From NCBI GenBank assembly GCA_021292105.1, contig CM037870.1:63018167-63082166 (forward strand): a stretch of DNA of 64,000 bases. Direction: 5' to 3'. The notes beneath the pieces were generated by a model, which did not search any database, had not been told where the DNA came from, and was given only the letters and a program-made list of their open reading frames with translations. Positions 1-30,449 of this stretch are shown here, piece after piece. Within the stretch, counting starts at the first letter, position 1. Each line of letters begins with the position of its first letter. The position numbers were made by a program, and so were the translations under genes. The stretch is from Anadara kagoshimensis. Taxonomy: Eukaryota; Mollusca; Bivalvia; Arcoida; Arcidae.

Positions 1-257
1 ATGTAAAACGTGTTTATCAAAATTTTCTAGTTTCAGCGTCTTTGCTTTCGGATTACGATTTGTATTGGTATGTTTGATTATCACTCTTTGTTTTTATTAA
101 AGAATAAGTGCAGATCAGATGCGTTGACAATATCAATACATATTGATGGTTTATTTGGTTTTAGTTTCATAACAACGGAAATTTTAATTGCATACAAACT
201 CATTAAACATCAGCAAAATAGTATAAACGTAATGTAAATCTATTTTATGTTTTAAAG
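1..257 (+). other. Intron of CMIP (left edge of window)
   Basis: AT-rich sequence ahead of the first visible CMIP exon, ending in a TTTTAAAG acceptor. I see no coding signal or repeat in it. Confidence 0.7.
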
Positions 258-19076
<18,819 letters not shown>

Positions 19077-19090
19077 AGTACTTGATCATT

Positions 19091-19625
19091 CTTTCAACGA
19101 GTGCCTTTTTATAACGTTGCTTGTTTTTGGTTTGACTGTTTTCTTGTTCCTTAGGCAGAGTCAAACTCTACAACTTTAAGAGTAAGAATAAAATCTTGAA
19201 TGCTTTTCATTTTTTTCCTAGAACAGTTTTTTTCCAATGAGTGGTCTTTTTATAACTTTGTTAGTTTTCCCGAATTTTTTTCTTGTTTCTTCATTATTAG
19301 GAAATGAGAAACTCAACTACTTTTAGAGCTTAGAGTTGGATTTAAACTAGTTCCGATTGTTCATAGAACAGTTTCATTCAACGAGTGCCTTTTTGTTGAC
19401 TTTGCTTGTTTTACGAATTTCTTATGAACATAGGAAGGAGCTAACTCAACAACTCTAAAGAGTAAGAATTGGATTTTAACCAGTTTCAATAATTCCTAGA
19501 AGTTTCTTTCAACGAGTGCCTTTTTATAACGTTGCTCGGTTGATGTTTTCTCGTTTCTAAGGAAGAGAAACAACTCAATAAGTAAGAATGGGATATTGAA
19601 CTCGTTTTTAATATTTCAAGAAATC
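19091..19625 (+). repeat. Four degenerate tandem copies of a ~140-bp unit in the CMIP 3' flank
   Basis: Unit starts marked by 'CTTTCAACGAGTGCCTTTTT' occur at 19091, 19231 (diverged), 19375 and 19506, spacings 140, 144 and 131 bp. Each copy continues with 'TTGCTTGTTTT', 'GGAA..GA..CAACTC' and 'GAGTAAGAAT'. The array begins 15 bp after the stop codon, so it forms at least part of the 3' UTR. Confidence 0.8.
19187..19192 (+). promoter_or_regulatory. Candidate poly(A) signal for CMIP
   Basis: AATAAA 111 bp after the CMIP stop codon. It lies in the first copy of a tandem repeat; the other copies lack the hexamer. AATAAA is common in AT-rich DNA, so this is only a candidate. Confidence 0.35.
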
Positions 19626-20219
19626 AGGTTGGAGACTCGTAAAGACCCGTAAACCCCGTAAAGAGTACTAACAGTGGCTACCATGCATTTTAATAGTTGA
19701 AATGTAGTTAGATTATCCATGATATAAAAAGAAATGGGCCTGATGGAAGATTATTAATGACTGAATGTAATCTGGGATTGTTTTTGGGAGAAAGGGTTAA
19801 TTTTTGATTGATTTTTTTATTTAACATCATTTAGTACTGCCCATTTAGTTACATACCATTCGAAACATTTGATTTTACCATGGTAACGAAAACTGCAAAA
19901 ACCAGGCATGGGCACAATTACTCAAAAATGTAATCGATTAATAATCGATTACTTAGGGTATTTTTGTGTAATCGATTATTAATCGATTACAGTCAGTTTT
20001 GTCCTGTAATCGATTGCAATCGATTACTTTAGGAGATGTAATCGATTAATAATCGATTATTTGAGGTTTTTTATTCAATCATTATCTAAGTATTACTGGT
20101 ATATCAGAAATACTGATATTACAGAAAAAAAGAAATTGTGATGGATGGATTATATTTAATCATTGAACATATACATTATTCTAATTGTGAAGCATTAAAT
20201 CTTCTGCCAATTACATTGC

Positions 20220-20670
20220 ATTGCATTTAATCATCATTAACTTTTGAAATGTTTCATCATTTAATCTGCATCTGTCGGGGCGAAAGATTCTTCCGGCAAT
20301 ACTAAATAACCGTTCCACAGGGGCCGAAGAGGCTGGAATGGAGAGGTAACGCTTAGCCAGAGTTGCAAGGCATGGGTAGATATTTTCATTTTCTTTCCAA
20401 TATGAAAGGACATCTGTAGATTCAACACAAGGCTCATTGATACTTTGGATCTAATAAGCTCACAAAGTTTTTAAATGAGGGATTCTCTACTACTGAAAGA
20501 GGAGACATTGTGTCTGCAATGAAATGCACCAAGGCATTTGTTACTCCTTTTTGCTTTGGATCTGAGCTTCCATATTTCGTAGACTTTTGTTTGACAAATT
20601 CATCAATGTTTTGTTGTGATTTAGAGGTACTTTGACTGCTTATTGACAATAATTCGTTTCTGTGTTTTCT
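20220..20670 (-). pseudogene. hAT transposase remnant, second exon with internal deletion
   Basis: After a TTTTTTGCAG acceptor it reads RKHRNELLSISSQ .. VENPSFKNFVSLLDPKYQ, then stops (TGA). In another frame it continues ESTDVLSYWKENENIYPCLA and SAPVERLFSIAGRIFRP, the hATC signature. The join of these two parts, with a frame change, marks the loss of the RNase H-like core. Confidence 0.85.
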
Positions 20671-20827
20671 CTGCAAAAAATAATAATTGTGTAACAGTAA
20701 AAGGCCATTTGAATTATGTTCTCACTGGGGCTACCTACTCATATAACAATAGGGAGTTCACACTTCACATGTTATTATCTGCAGTTAAGCCACTTAATTA
20801 CCCTATAAAAACAACATTACCTCCTGT

Positions 20828-20828
<1 letters not shown>

Positions 20829-20863
<35 letters not shown>

Positions 20864-21066
20864 ATTTATATTCTGATATGAAATAATGTAGTCTGTTTTC
20901 AACAAACTTTTTTTCTTATATAAAATTATAAACATCTCTCTCTCTCTCTCTCTCTCTCTCCATAACAACAATTGATACTGTAATATAAAATAATGATGAC
21001 AAAAAAACAAACTTTTTAATATCATATAAAACTAACTCTCTCTCTCTCTCACTCTCTCTCTCTCTC
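20829..21066. repeat. Three (CT)n tracts inside the hAT intron
   Basis: CT runs at about 20829-20861, 20934-20960 and 21036-21066 are separated by two similar 75-bp spacers (both containing 'CAAACTTTTT' and 'ATATAAAA'), so the whole is a tandem array of a ~103-bp unit carrying a microsatellite. Confidence 0.8.
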
Positions 21067-21129
21067 ATGTTTGTTATCAGTATCAAATATTTGACAATAA
21101 AATGACAATAAAAACTATACAAAGCTTAC

Positions 21130-21306
21130 CTTGATATGGGTTGAAAAATTGGATGTTGTTTGTACATTTCCAGATATATATGAACTACAATACTTGCATT
21201 GTAGTCTAACATTTCCCAATGGTGGCCAGTCATTTGGCAGTACAAAGTGGTCTTTCCAAGACATAGTTTTACACTGAATACTAAAATCTTCCAGATAGTA
21301 GAACAC
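21130..21306 (-). pseudogene. hAT transposase remnant, exon with BED zinc finger
   Basis: Encodes MSWKDHFVLP .. CKYCSS .. STHIK before a GTAAGC donor (minus strand, at 21129). BED fingers bind DNA in ZBED/hAT transposases. The second histidine of the finger comes from the next exon. The start is uncertain. Confidence 0.8.
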
Positions 21307-22526
21307 AGTGAACAGATTTCAACTTATTATATACTCAAGTAAACCTATATATACCCTTAGGGGCAATTGGGGTGTGTAGAAAAATTGTGTTTAACAGTCT
21401 GACAAAGACACAAAAATTAACTTTTTAATGCATGATTTCTATGACTATTTTGTGCTCTACTAGTATTTCTAATTGTAAAAATTGACAATAAATTGTATAA
21501 AGTAATCGAATGTAATCGAAAAAGTAATTATAATTACAGCCACAAATTTCACTGTAATCGATTAAATTACGATTTCAAGTAATCGAAAATCTCTTCGATT
21601 ACAGATTACTGTCGATTACTTTAAAAAAAGTAATCATTACAATCGATTACGATTACTCGATTACGATTACCCCATGCCTGGCAAAAACCATAGTAAAATA
21701 AATGAAATGGCGTGTAATTGGTCTTTTTTGCATACTTTACTTATATACATGTATAAATTCATTTCTGCAAACTTTATCTAATATTTTAGACATTCGATTT
21801 AATAATAGTTAAAGGTTGTATCACTGTTTTATATTTTAAGTATACAAGTTTAAAATATATTTTAATGTATCGACTCTCCTTACCATGAGTGAATAAAGTA
21901 ATACAGTAATATTCGTTTATATTAAAATTTTGGTATAGATGTTTCTTTGTGAAGTTCTCGAGTGAACCACGTGATATTTTTTAACATTTATGAAGTCAAT
22001 CATGAGATATCTTTTGAGATTTATTGAGAACCATTATTTTACTTTGAAAAAATGGCATATTTTGACATCCTCTGTAGATTAAAAATAACTGTAAGGGATT
22101 TTTCGACACAACTTGACAAAACACGAGGTCTGCATCCCGTTAGCGGGCATCACGTGGTTAGTTGGAAAGTCCTATTATGGTGTCAGTTTCTGTGATTGAA
22201 ATAATTTATTATTTTCCATATATATTTGCTGGTGGAGATATAATTGATATTTTACATTACTAGTTGTGTTTATGTGTAACTATGTATTTAATTCAATTGT
22301 TATTGTTAAAATGAAAGGACGCATGATGTTACATTTAAAAAATAATTTATTTGTAATACACACTGTAAACTGGTGAAACCGGGAAACATAATATAAAATG
22401 CTTTATAGTTATGTATATCTAATAAGTTATATGTAGACAGTATATGATTTCAGGTTTTAGTTAGTGGTTAATGCGGTTGCTTTTCATCAATAAATGCGGC
22501 CTTGTCTCGGTTTCACAATCATTCCT

Positions 22527-22884
22527 GAGCTATAACGTTACTTAACTTAAATTAAGCAATTTTTAATCTTTTTGAAACTACTAATAAATATTTTTGACAA
22601 AACTTAATATAAATAGTTTAAATAAATGTTAAGATTTGAAATTTTGCCAAATTTAAGTTAAAGAAATGAATGTAAAACAAAGGTCAGTTGTCATAAACGG
22701 GAGCTATAATGTTCATTAACTTAAATTTAGCAATTTTTAATCTGTTTTAATCTTTTTGAAACTACTAATAAATATTTTTGACAAAACTTAATATAAATGT
22801 TTTAAATAAATGTTAAGATTTGAAATTTTGCAAAATTTAAGTTAAAGAAATGAATGTAAAACAAAGTTCAGTTGTCATAAACGG
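22527..22884 (+). repeat. Tandem duplication of ~175-184 bp
   Basis: Copy 1 is 22527-22700 and copy 2 is 22701-22884; both begin GAGCTATAA and end 'GTTGTCATAAACGG'. They are nearly identical except for a small internal insertion in copy 2, pointing to a recent event. Confidence 0.92.
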
Positions 22885-23532
22885 CCTTTAATACCTTTTC
22901 CTCTTCAAATTTTGTATTTTTTTAGACGAATTGTATTTTCCATTGTTGAAAACTTTACATTCATTCATTTAATTGACACCTTGGAAAATGTTCATGTCAT
23001 CAAAATAAAATATATTATGAACTTACCCTAAGTAGAGCCAACAAATCATGATTTGTTTTCTTTATATTAAATGATTTTTTCTTTTAAAACCACGAAATTT
23101 TGACATCATGAAAACAAATGATTTCGTGGTTTTTTCAGATGAAACTTGTTTTAGTTGATGAATAAAATAACATTTTCTTCAGGGAACTCTTTTAAATGTA
23201 TTTGTTATTTATAGATCTATGGGTTTTGAAAACAGTGATGCTATTTATGTATGTGATCTAATAGGTATTTCGTCATTTTCCCGTCATTTTATATGAATCA
23301 TTCGTCATTACCCCCGACATTTTATATGGTTTGTTGAAGTTAAATTTTACATGTAACGCTGGTCGTTATGTGTTTCTTGATAACGTTGTATATTATATAA
23401 TGTATTGTTACTGCTTTATGTAATGCTGTTGTCAATTACACTCGAAAATACCACTGTATGTGTTCAAAAGAAATGACTTTTATTCTTCAGGAAAACCTCA
23501 TATTTCTTTGTGGTGTACAGGGCTCGTTGGGT

Positions 23533-23600
23533 GGGGCGGTAGATCAGTCGGTAGAGCGCTTAGCTGATTTATGAGAAGGTTCCTGGTTCGAGTCCCGATT
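23533..23600 (+). repeat. tRNA-like sequence (pseudo-tRNA or SINE head)
   Basis: An A-box-like 'TAGATCAGTCGGTAGAGCG' and a canonical B box 'GGTTCGAGTCC' are spaced as in a tRNA, but the D stem is mispaired, no anticodon stem can be drawn and the 3' end does not pair with 'GGGGCGG'. It is unlikely to be a working tRNA. Confidence 0.5.
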
Positions 23601-23819
23601 TTTACCTTTCCGTTTTCACCTTGTATAATTGAAAACAAGCATCAAAATGGTCAGACGTAGTGACACAGCCATTGGTCATTCTCTAAAACTTATAAATTCT
23701 AAGTATTTTTGTGTAGCCACACATTTGCATTTTCAGACGAGTAAATATATTCTATGAACCGATCATTGTCATAAGAACTGGAAGAGAATATTTAGTTGTT
23801 GTGTCGTGTTTGATTGATT

Positions 23820-23891
23820 TGGATTTTTTTTGCAATTGTTGTTTCAACTGGATTTTTTTTGCAATTGTTGTTTCAACTGGATTTTTTTTCA
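23820..23891 (+). repeat. 31-bp tandem repeat, ~2.3 copies
   Basis: 'GGATTTTTTTTGCAATTGTT' plus 'GTTTCAACT' repeats twice, followed by a partial third unit. Confidence 0.85.
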
Positions 23892-24145
23892 AATTTTATG
23901 ACAGTTACTTTTGGCGAATTCTTATAACGGACCTAACCGACTATTTCTTGACGTTATCATTAAAATTGTTGTTATGGATTTACGCCCTGGGCGATGGGTA
24001 GTTAATTAAATAAAGTTTACCATAGATAAATTTAGAACATGTTAATGTGTTTGATCTGTTGTTGGATAACAAACGTATCACAACATCGACTTCCAACGTG
24101 CTTGCGCAATGGTAAAAAACCCGTGCCCATGAATTTATCATAATA

Positions 24146-24300
24146 AAAAACAAGCACACTGATCCATGTCCGAATCACAATCCAGAAACTGACAAGTTAG
24201 GTTAAACACGTGAACTTCCACCAGGAAAATGAGACAGGTGCTCCGGAAGTGTAAGCACCTCCTGTTTCGCTAGATACACCGACAGTTTAGACGGTTTACA
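24146..24300 (+). repeat. Dispersed repeat R2, 5' part
   Basis: 'CCATGTCCGAATCACAATCC', 'GACAAGTTAGGTTAAACACG' and 'AAGCACCTCCTGTTTCGCTA' match the copy at 17138. The 3' part is missing. Confidence 0.75.
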
Positions 24301-24384
24301 ATCGGGTGGCAGTATTTACAATCTGTTAGGAGTCTATTGCAATATTAGTGTTTCTGTAACAAAAAAGTGTTTAAGTGTGTGAAT

Positions 24385-25015
24385 ATAGTTAAACAATATT
24401 GACCTGTCCCCTTGAACTTTTATGAGAAATATCCATATAGGAGGATCCACCCAATGTCTAGGTAGTGTTAGGATTCGCAGTTAATACTTGCACAATACAG
24501 TTTTACTTTGAAATCAGTAGTTGTATTTACCATTATGGATTTGTGTTTCCTTTACATATTGTCGTCCACGTTATTTTGACACTGTTTATAAACATAGAAG
24601 AGTCTATATTATATAATTAGGGATAAACTGTAGTGGTGGTTTGGACAAATAAACCCATGAAGGCGTGAATATACGCATACTACAACATTCTAATATAGAT
24701 AAACAACAATGACCTGTCCGCTTGACCTTTAATTAGGAGTGTCCACCCAGTATGTGGGAAGTATTACAATTCGGAATTAATATATTTACAATGTACGGGT
24801 TTTATTACATATGTGTTCCCTATATGTAAATGTACTTGTTCATTACCAATATTTAAATTAAAGGTCAAATGGACAGGTCATTTTTGTTTTCCTACACATA
24901 TCTGTGTAGATTAGACTCGTCTTTGTTTCCAAAATATCGCGGACGGACTATTCATAAATACCCTGGTTCATGATGAGTATTTAAAGGTCAAATGGACAGG
25001 TCAGTGTTGTTTGCC
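24385..25015. repeat. Four copies of one motif, two direct and two inverted
   Basis: 'AAACAA..TGACCTGTCC.CTTGA' runs on the plus strand at about 24388-24423 and 24695-24735, and as its reverse complement ('GGTCAAATGGACAGGTCA') at 24851-24893 and 24977-25015. The arrangement is a nested imperfect inverted repeat with about 120-bp spacers in the inner and right halves. Confidence 0.7.
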
Positions 25016-25394
25016 TGGCTATACCACACTCGGTATTAAATGTTTGATGTCCATTCAACAGTTCAACTTTGGGAATTTTAAATAATGAAAAAGGGGGCAT
25101 CTAAAAAACTATTAATAAATTAGAATCATAGTTACTTGTTACCTTAAAGCAAATAGCTAAATGTGATGTTATGTTAAGCACTGTTTTACTTTTTGTGAAT
25201 GATGTCTGAAATACGAAAAAAAGGAAATATGAAATAAAGATTTGTTTTGTCAAGTATTAGCATGATCTTACTTTATTTAGGCGTACAAAATTGTGCATAA
25301 CAGAAGATTTTACTGTCTTTTATTTCTCATAAACCTAACAATGTCTTCATTGTTTGTTCATCAGAGGGATTTTTTAATAATCAAAAACATGTCT

Positions 25395-25812
25395 AAACTA
25401 AAATCCCAAAGGAATGTAAAGACTTTGAAATTTGCCAATTAAGTTAAACATGTGAACTTCTAGGGAAGTGAGGCCGGGTGCTCCGGCAGGGTAAGCACCT
25501 CCCTTTTTTGCTAGCAACAATCACAAAAGCAATGTAAAATGAATTTAAAACCTTTAAAATTAAGTTTGCAAATTAAGTTAAATACTGAACTTTCATCAAG
25601 TGAGGCCAGGTGCTTTGGAAGGGTAAGCATTTGTTGTCTAGCTTTCTACATCCGCCACTAGTAAAATCAAAACCGAGAACGAAAGGAACATGGAAATATT
25701 TGACACTAAATATATCCAGTATGATTTAAGAAACAGAGACATCATACTTGGCAAGAAGTTTTGTGACGACGGCCATAACACTGAGGGGCTGATAAGCCTA
25801 GGTTTCAAATAT
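25395..25812 (+). repeat. Two adjacent R2 copies
   Basis: The first (25395-25520) stops after 'AGCACCTCCCTTTTTTGCTA'. The second (25525-25812) runs on into the conserved tail 'GAACATGGAAATATT', 'AGAGACATCATACTTGGC' and 'GACGGCCATAACACTG'. Confidence 0.7.
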
Positions 25813-25932
25813 CCCAGAGTCAAAGACCACCTCAATACGAGTGAAATAATCTTGACTTGGCCATAAAACACCATTACTCCAATCCACTTAAATGTTAACT
25901 TGGAAAAGGAACAGAACTTAAATCTATAACAG

Positions 25933-26224
25933 TTTTGGTTAATTGAATGCGGTTTAAGTCTCGGGCGAGAATATTTCACTAATATTGAAATGTCACCAGC
26001 TTTAGGTGAAGTGGAATCTTTTTTACCTTTACATTGCATTCAGGGCAATGCAGGGAGGGTTCTTTAATGTGCCATGCATGTCATGTCAGTCTGTTCTAAA
26101 AGACCTTGTGACTTTCATACCTAATTGTAGAGTGCTTGGCACTACCGATTTTCAAATCTTGGCATGAGTGTGAACCCCCAACTCCCACATATGAAACTAG
26201 CACACTCTATCAATTGAGCTATCA
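25933..26224 (-). repeat. SINE-A (tRNA-headed), minus strand
   Basis: On the minus strand it starts 'TAGCTCAATTGATAGAGTG' (A box), then a 'GGGTTCACACTC' B box, 'GCCAAGATTTGAAAATCGG', 'GAAAGTCACAAGGTC', 'TTAAAGAACCCTCCCTGCA' and 'GTGAAATATTCTCGC'. It shares this order with the copies at 45908, 55770 and 59800. Confidence 0.85.
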
Positions 26225-29200
26225 TTGGTTTCCATTACAGCAAAACACAGTTTCCTTTACAGCATTACCGACAAAATTATAATGCTAATAAGTAATTTTA
26301 AATGTTTATTTAAAACTGCAGTCATTAATGTAACACTAAAACAAACTTGTAATTTTACAGGTAGAAATAAACAATCATGTCACTGTGTAAACAAACATAT
26401 TCTGTCTTGCATTTTACTGTGGACAGTGACAAAAATACCAGGTTCACATATCGGGTCGTTTCACTGTGGTTAGTAGCAGATATAATGTGTTCACAAATCA
26501 GGCCATACTTCTGCTTTTACACCATAGACCTAAACAAGATGCTTCAACATAAGCATACTTAATTTCTAGACCTGTTACATTCATCAATTCATACAGAAAG
26601 TTTACAGAGAGAATTGTATGGCCAACTCATTCTTGACCGTGTCCAGAATCTTTAGTTGCTAGTATTTACCACACCCCAGTTGTTCATTATCTTAACTAGT
26701 AGCTTAGCAAAAACTTATATGTATGCCTTGTATATTAGGCAATATTTCTTACCTTTAAAGTTAAGACATTTAATTACTATTGTCAGGTAGAAATGATTTA
26801 ATTACACACTGTATGGCTGCAATTGGTATTTTAAATTTTGATAACAATTTTAATTTTCACTAGCAATTTGGATAAGCTAATGGAGATTTGAACAAGTAGG
26901 TCAAGACTGCAACATAAGCAAACTGCCGATTGTTTCAAACTTTTGGTTAACCTCATTCTCAAAACTTTCAAAACGAACTCTCAAACTCAATTCTTGATGC
27001 ATATGCTGAATACATTGAAATATACTAACAAAATAATTGCAACAAATACTAAACTGTTGATCAGATTAAATTTTATGCTTTACATCCAATTTCAAATTTT
27101 CCAAAACAATTTCTCACTGCTCATGCTGAATACTGCAAAATCTTTCATTTTTGTAGTGTCCTAATTTTTGTTGTTTTTCAATAGACCCCAAACAAGTGGT
27201 ATATATAACAAGCTTACCTTAAACATTAACCACAAATCACAATTTTATCACTCTAAGGAAATGATATTGTTTCTCATAGCCTTGAAAATTGTACACTATA
27301 AAAATAAAAGATTTCACAAAACAGAACTATGAAAACATACTGAAATATACATTTACTAACAAAATAATAATAATAATTATAATAATAATACAAGTATTTC
27401 TGCCTTACTGTTATCATATTTACAAAATTCCATAAAGGACTCCACTTACAAGATCTCAGCATTCAAAACCACCAATTACATACCATATCAATTGAAACCC
27501 CATCTATATATCACACACCAGATTTTTTAATTTAAATTTATATTCATCAAATGTAACAATTGTTTTATTACACCACCTTTCAAGAGACAAGAATGGGATT
27601 TACCAATCAACATGTTATAAAACTTATCTATTTGATGTTGACAAATCATGAGAATTTTGTATCGACAAGTGGCCTTTCCGTCAACGTAGACCAACTTTTT
27701 GATCTGACAAAATATTTGGAGCATTTTCAAATACTTGCATCATATTTCACTACATAAGTTGAACCATATTGTTGTACAAGTAGAAAAATTAGCTGTGTAT
27801 TAATGTTTGTTATTTTGACAGTGACTGACCAAGCATGAAAATAAATCCACTGAGAAAGAATATCCATTTCAGAAATCAAATACAATTACAGTGAATGTGT
27901 CAGGAAAACATAACTGTGGAAATTTATATAATATAAGCAAAATGTTTTGTACAGTATCGCATAACCGATCAATCTAACATAAATATATGATGGTACATGT
28001 ATCATACACAAATTACCTGATGAAGACTACTTCTTAAAACATTTGTACCCTAATTTACTGCAAATATGATGTCATCAGATTCTTTCTAAATTAATTATTA
28101 CAATTTTTTGATGTGTTCTTGAATTACAAACATACACTTTAAAAGGAGTCAAAAAAAACCAAGGGAAAAATTCAACAGCAAAAACCCTTTCTGTTGAAAA
28201 ATAATTAAAACAAAATACATAAGTACATATATGTATACATGCATAAATAAATTCAAAATATGTTACAATTTAGCACTAACTGGCTGGGATTTTGACAAGA
28301 TTTTAACATTATATCATGTCATATTGATGATGATTATAAGGATGACAATAATTACAACATGAATGCTAATGAGACACAGATAGTCATTTTTAATATGTTA
28401 TTTTTCTGAAGCATTATTACACAACTTAACATCAGATCACTATTTCAGACCAAATTTAATTATCCCACTTCCCACACTAGTGACATCCTGTCCAGAAAGC
28501 ACAGTCTTTTAACAAGAGAACACTGTGGTTATCACTTAATACCCCTTAACATACCATTTGTAGGTGAAAAACATATTGGAAATTCTGTATGTCCCAAATT
28601 AAATAACGCCATTTTTACATTAAAACGTCAACTTAACCAGTTCCATAGTCCATGGAAGTAATAGTTTTGTACATATGTTACGGATATCATGTGATACACT
28701 GGCAAACCCCATCCAATACTGCAATGTGCAATAAATTTTAAAATTAAGAACCTAAAACTAAAAAACATTGAATTTAAATTTTAAATGAAAAAGAACAAAA
28801 TACTTCAAATAAGCAATTATCAATATTAGAAATTATGTTGGATGTATCTGTTATTGCAATACAATATTATCTCATGCTGATACTAGTATGTCCGGAGTTT
28901 GTCTGTTGATGAGGTGTGCAATGTAAATAATTGGAGAAAGTGGATTAGTGTGTTTATGAGTTCTAATTAATGATGAACTGTTACCATAACAACATTGATA
29001 AATATAACAAAATTAAATGACAATAACACAAACATAACATCTATTTACACAAAATCACATTTCTGATTACAAAGTGTCAAGTTTACAACGATGGTTCTTG
29101 TAAACTCGGGTTTCAATTAAATCACATCTCCAATAATAGTGTGTCTGAATAACAAAGATAGTTCCTGTAACAAGCGTTTTTAAAACTTAACATCACATTT

Positions 29201-30260
29201 TCTATCTACTCACAAGTTTGATCCTCTATTTCCTTACAACTATGTTATAATATTTTGCCACAATTTAACTATGCCTATCTTTTCTACTACGCCATTTCAC
29301 GATCAAATGAAAGACAATTTTCTCAATCTAATTGCATGTCAAATTTTATAGCAAAAAATTGTTTTATCAGAGATGAAACTAAACTATAATAAGCTAACTA
29401 CATGCATCAGATGACAAGTTTTAAAATCATAACACAATACAATAAAAGGTCATTTTTCTGTCTACATGCATATCAAAGTTATTTATATGTAGCATGAAAA
29501 TGGCTAACTACAAATTTTAATTTTGAAAAATGATAGAAAACGTTTTTGTGAAAATAATTTTTCAAAAACTTTACATAGAATTTAATGGGTAGGAGGTATA
29601 AAAGAAGTTATGCCAGAATATTTTCGAAATTTTTTGTGTCAAAAATACCAGAATAACATTGTTTATTTTGAAAAAATGTGAAATGATGTGATGTCATATT
29701 ATGAAAATAATCGTTTATAAGGTAGTACAATGGTGAATGCTAATGTACTAAACCTCTATATAATAAAAGTACACATGTTAATATTTTATATTTTCTTGAA
29801 GGTCTTTGTAAACAGATATTCACAGTATCTGATCCTATATTACTTTGAATAAAATGAATGGAAAAACTTCAGGAAAGAAAACATCAAACCAAGATGAGTT
29901 AAAATCAGATGTTGAAATATTTACAAAACAAACAAAGCGACCAATATGAAAGAAAAATCTAAGACTTACGTTGACCAGGAAAAAAACATCAATCACAATT
30001 ACTATAAAATTATTAATAGCTCATAGGTATCTTCACAATATTTTTTTTTCAATTTTCTATAATTATCAACTACCAGTAACATTTTTTTCTATTCACTCAC
30101 ACAATAATAATAATAATTTAAATTGTTGTGCAATAAACAAAGAAAATTAAAAGTTCTACCCACTACAGAGATATCAATTCCAACAGTTAAATCATTATCC
30201 ATTGTAAGATAGTAATATACACACATAATTTACAAATAATCACTCAATGACTAAAACATG

Positions 30261-30266
30261 TTTATT
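30261..30266 (-). promoter_or_regulatory. Candidate poly(A) signal for NBR1
   Basis: AATAAA on the minus strand 184 bp after the stop codon. Several others lie further down in this AT-rich flank, so the choice is uncertain. Confidence 0.35.
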
Positions 30267-30449
30267 TACACAATATATCACCCTCATCAAAGTCTTTTTT
30301 CTCACTTCTCCTAAACACATCCTTTTACAAAGTCACAACACTTCCTCACTCATCAGCATTGCCATTCATTCAATCACAGCCCATATTGATTGATCACATG
30401 ATATGATCACATGTCTCTAGTGCCTATCACATGACATAATCATGTGACT

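Larger units (their letters stand above)
19077..19902. other. CMIP 3' flank
   Basis: Holds the 19091-19625 tandem array and then about 280 bp with no recognisable feature up to the hAT element. Confidence 0.6.
19903..21680 (-). mobile_element. Defective hAT transposon with BED finger and hATC ends
   Basis: The element is 1,778 bp. Its ends are inverted repeats (CAGGCATGGG / CCCATGCCTG), and it is flanked by perfect 8-bp duplications GCAAAAAC at 19895-19902 and 21681-21688, the hallmark of hAT insertion. Just inside both ends are clusters of 'TAATCGATTA' motifs, probably subterminal transposase-binding repeats. On the minus strand a BED-type zinc finger is encoded (21306 to 21130, CKYC .. HIK), its last histidine being supplied after an intron (20670 downward, RKHRNELL). 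A hAT C-terminal dimerisation segment lies at about 20435-20225 (LAKRYLSIPASSAPVERLFS). Everything between DPKYQ and the C-terminal segment, where the catalytic domain should be, is absent. It therefore cannot encode a working transposase, but it has intact ends. Confidence 0.93.
21689..30449. other. Intergenic region between CMIP and NBR1
   Basis: No spliced gene could be supported. It holds a 175-bp tandem duplication (22527-22884), a tRNA-like sequence (23533-23600), a 31-bp tandem (23820-23891), R2 copies, a four-fold inverted motif (24385-25015) and a SINE-A (25933-26224). From about 26230 to 30449 it is AT-rich with an (AAT)n patch near 27366 and no repeat I recognise. The part next to 30450 must include the NBR1 3' UTR. 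Confidence 0.6.

Noticed and set aside
20643..21122. ORFs made of Leu-Ser or Arg-Glu runs
   Set aside because: Direct translations of the (CT)n microsatellites within the hAT intron.
23533..23600. Working tRNA gene
   Set aside because: A and B boxes are present, but acceptor, D and anticodon stems do not pair.
25638..26039. 133-codon minus-strand ORF
   Set aside because: Lies across the R2 tail and SINE-A; its frame is not shared with the other copies of these repeats.
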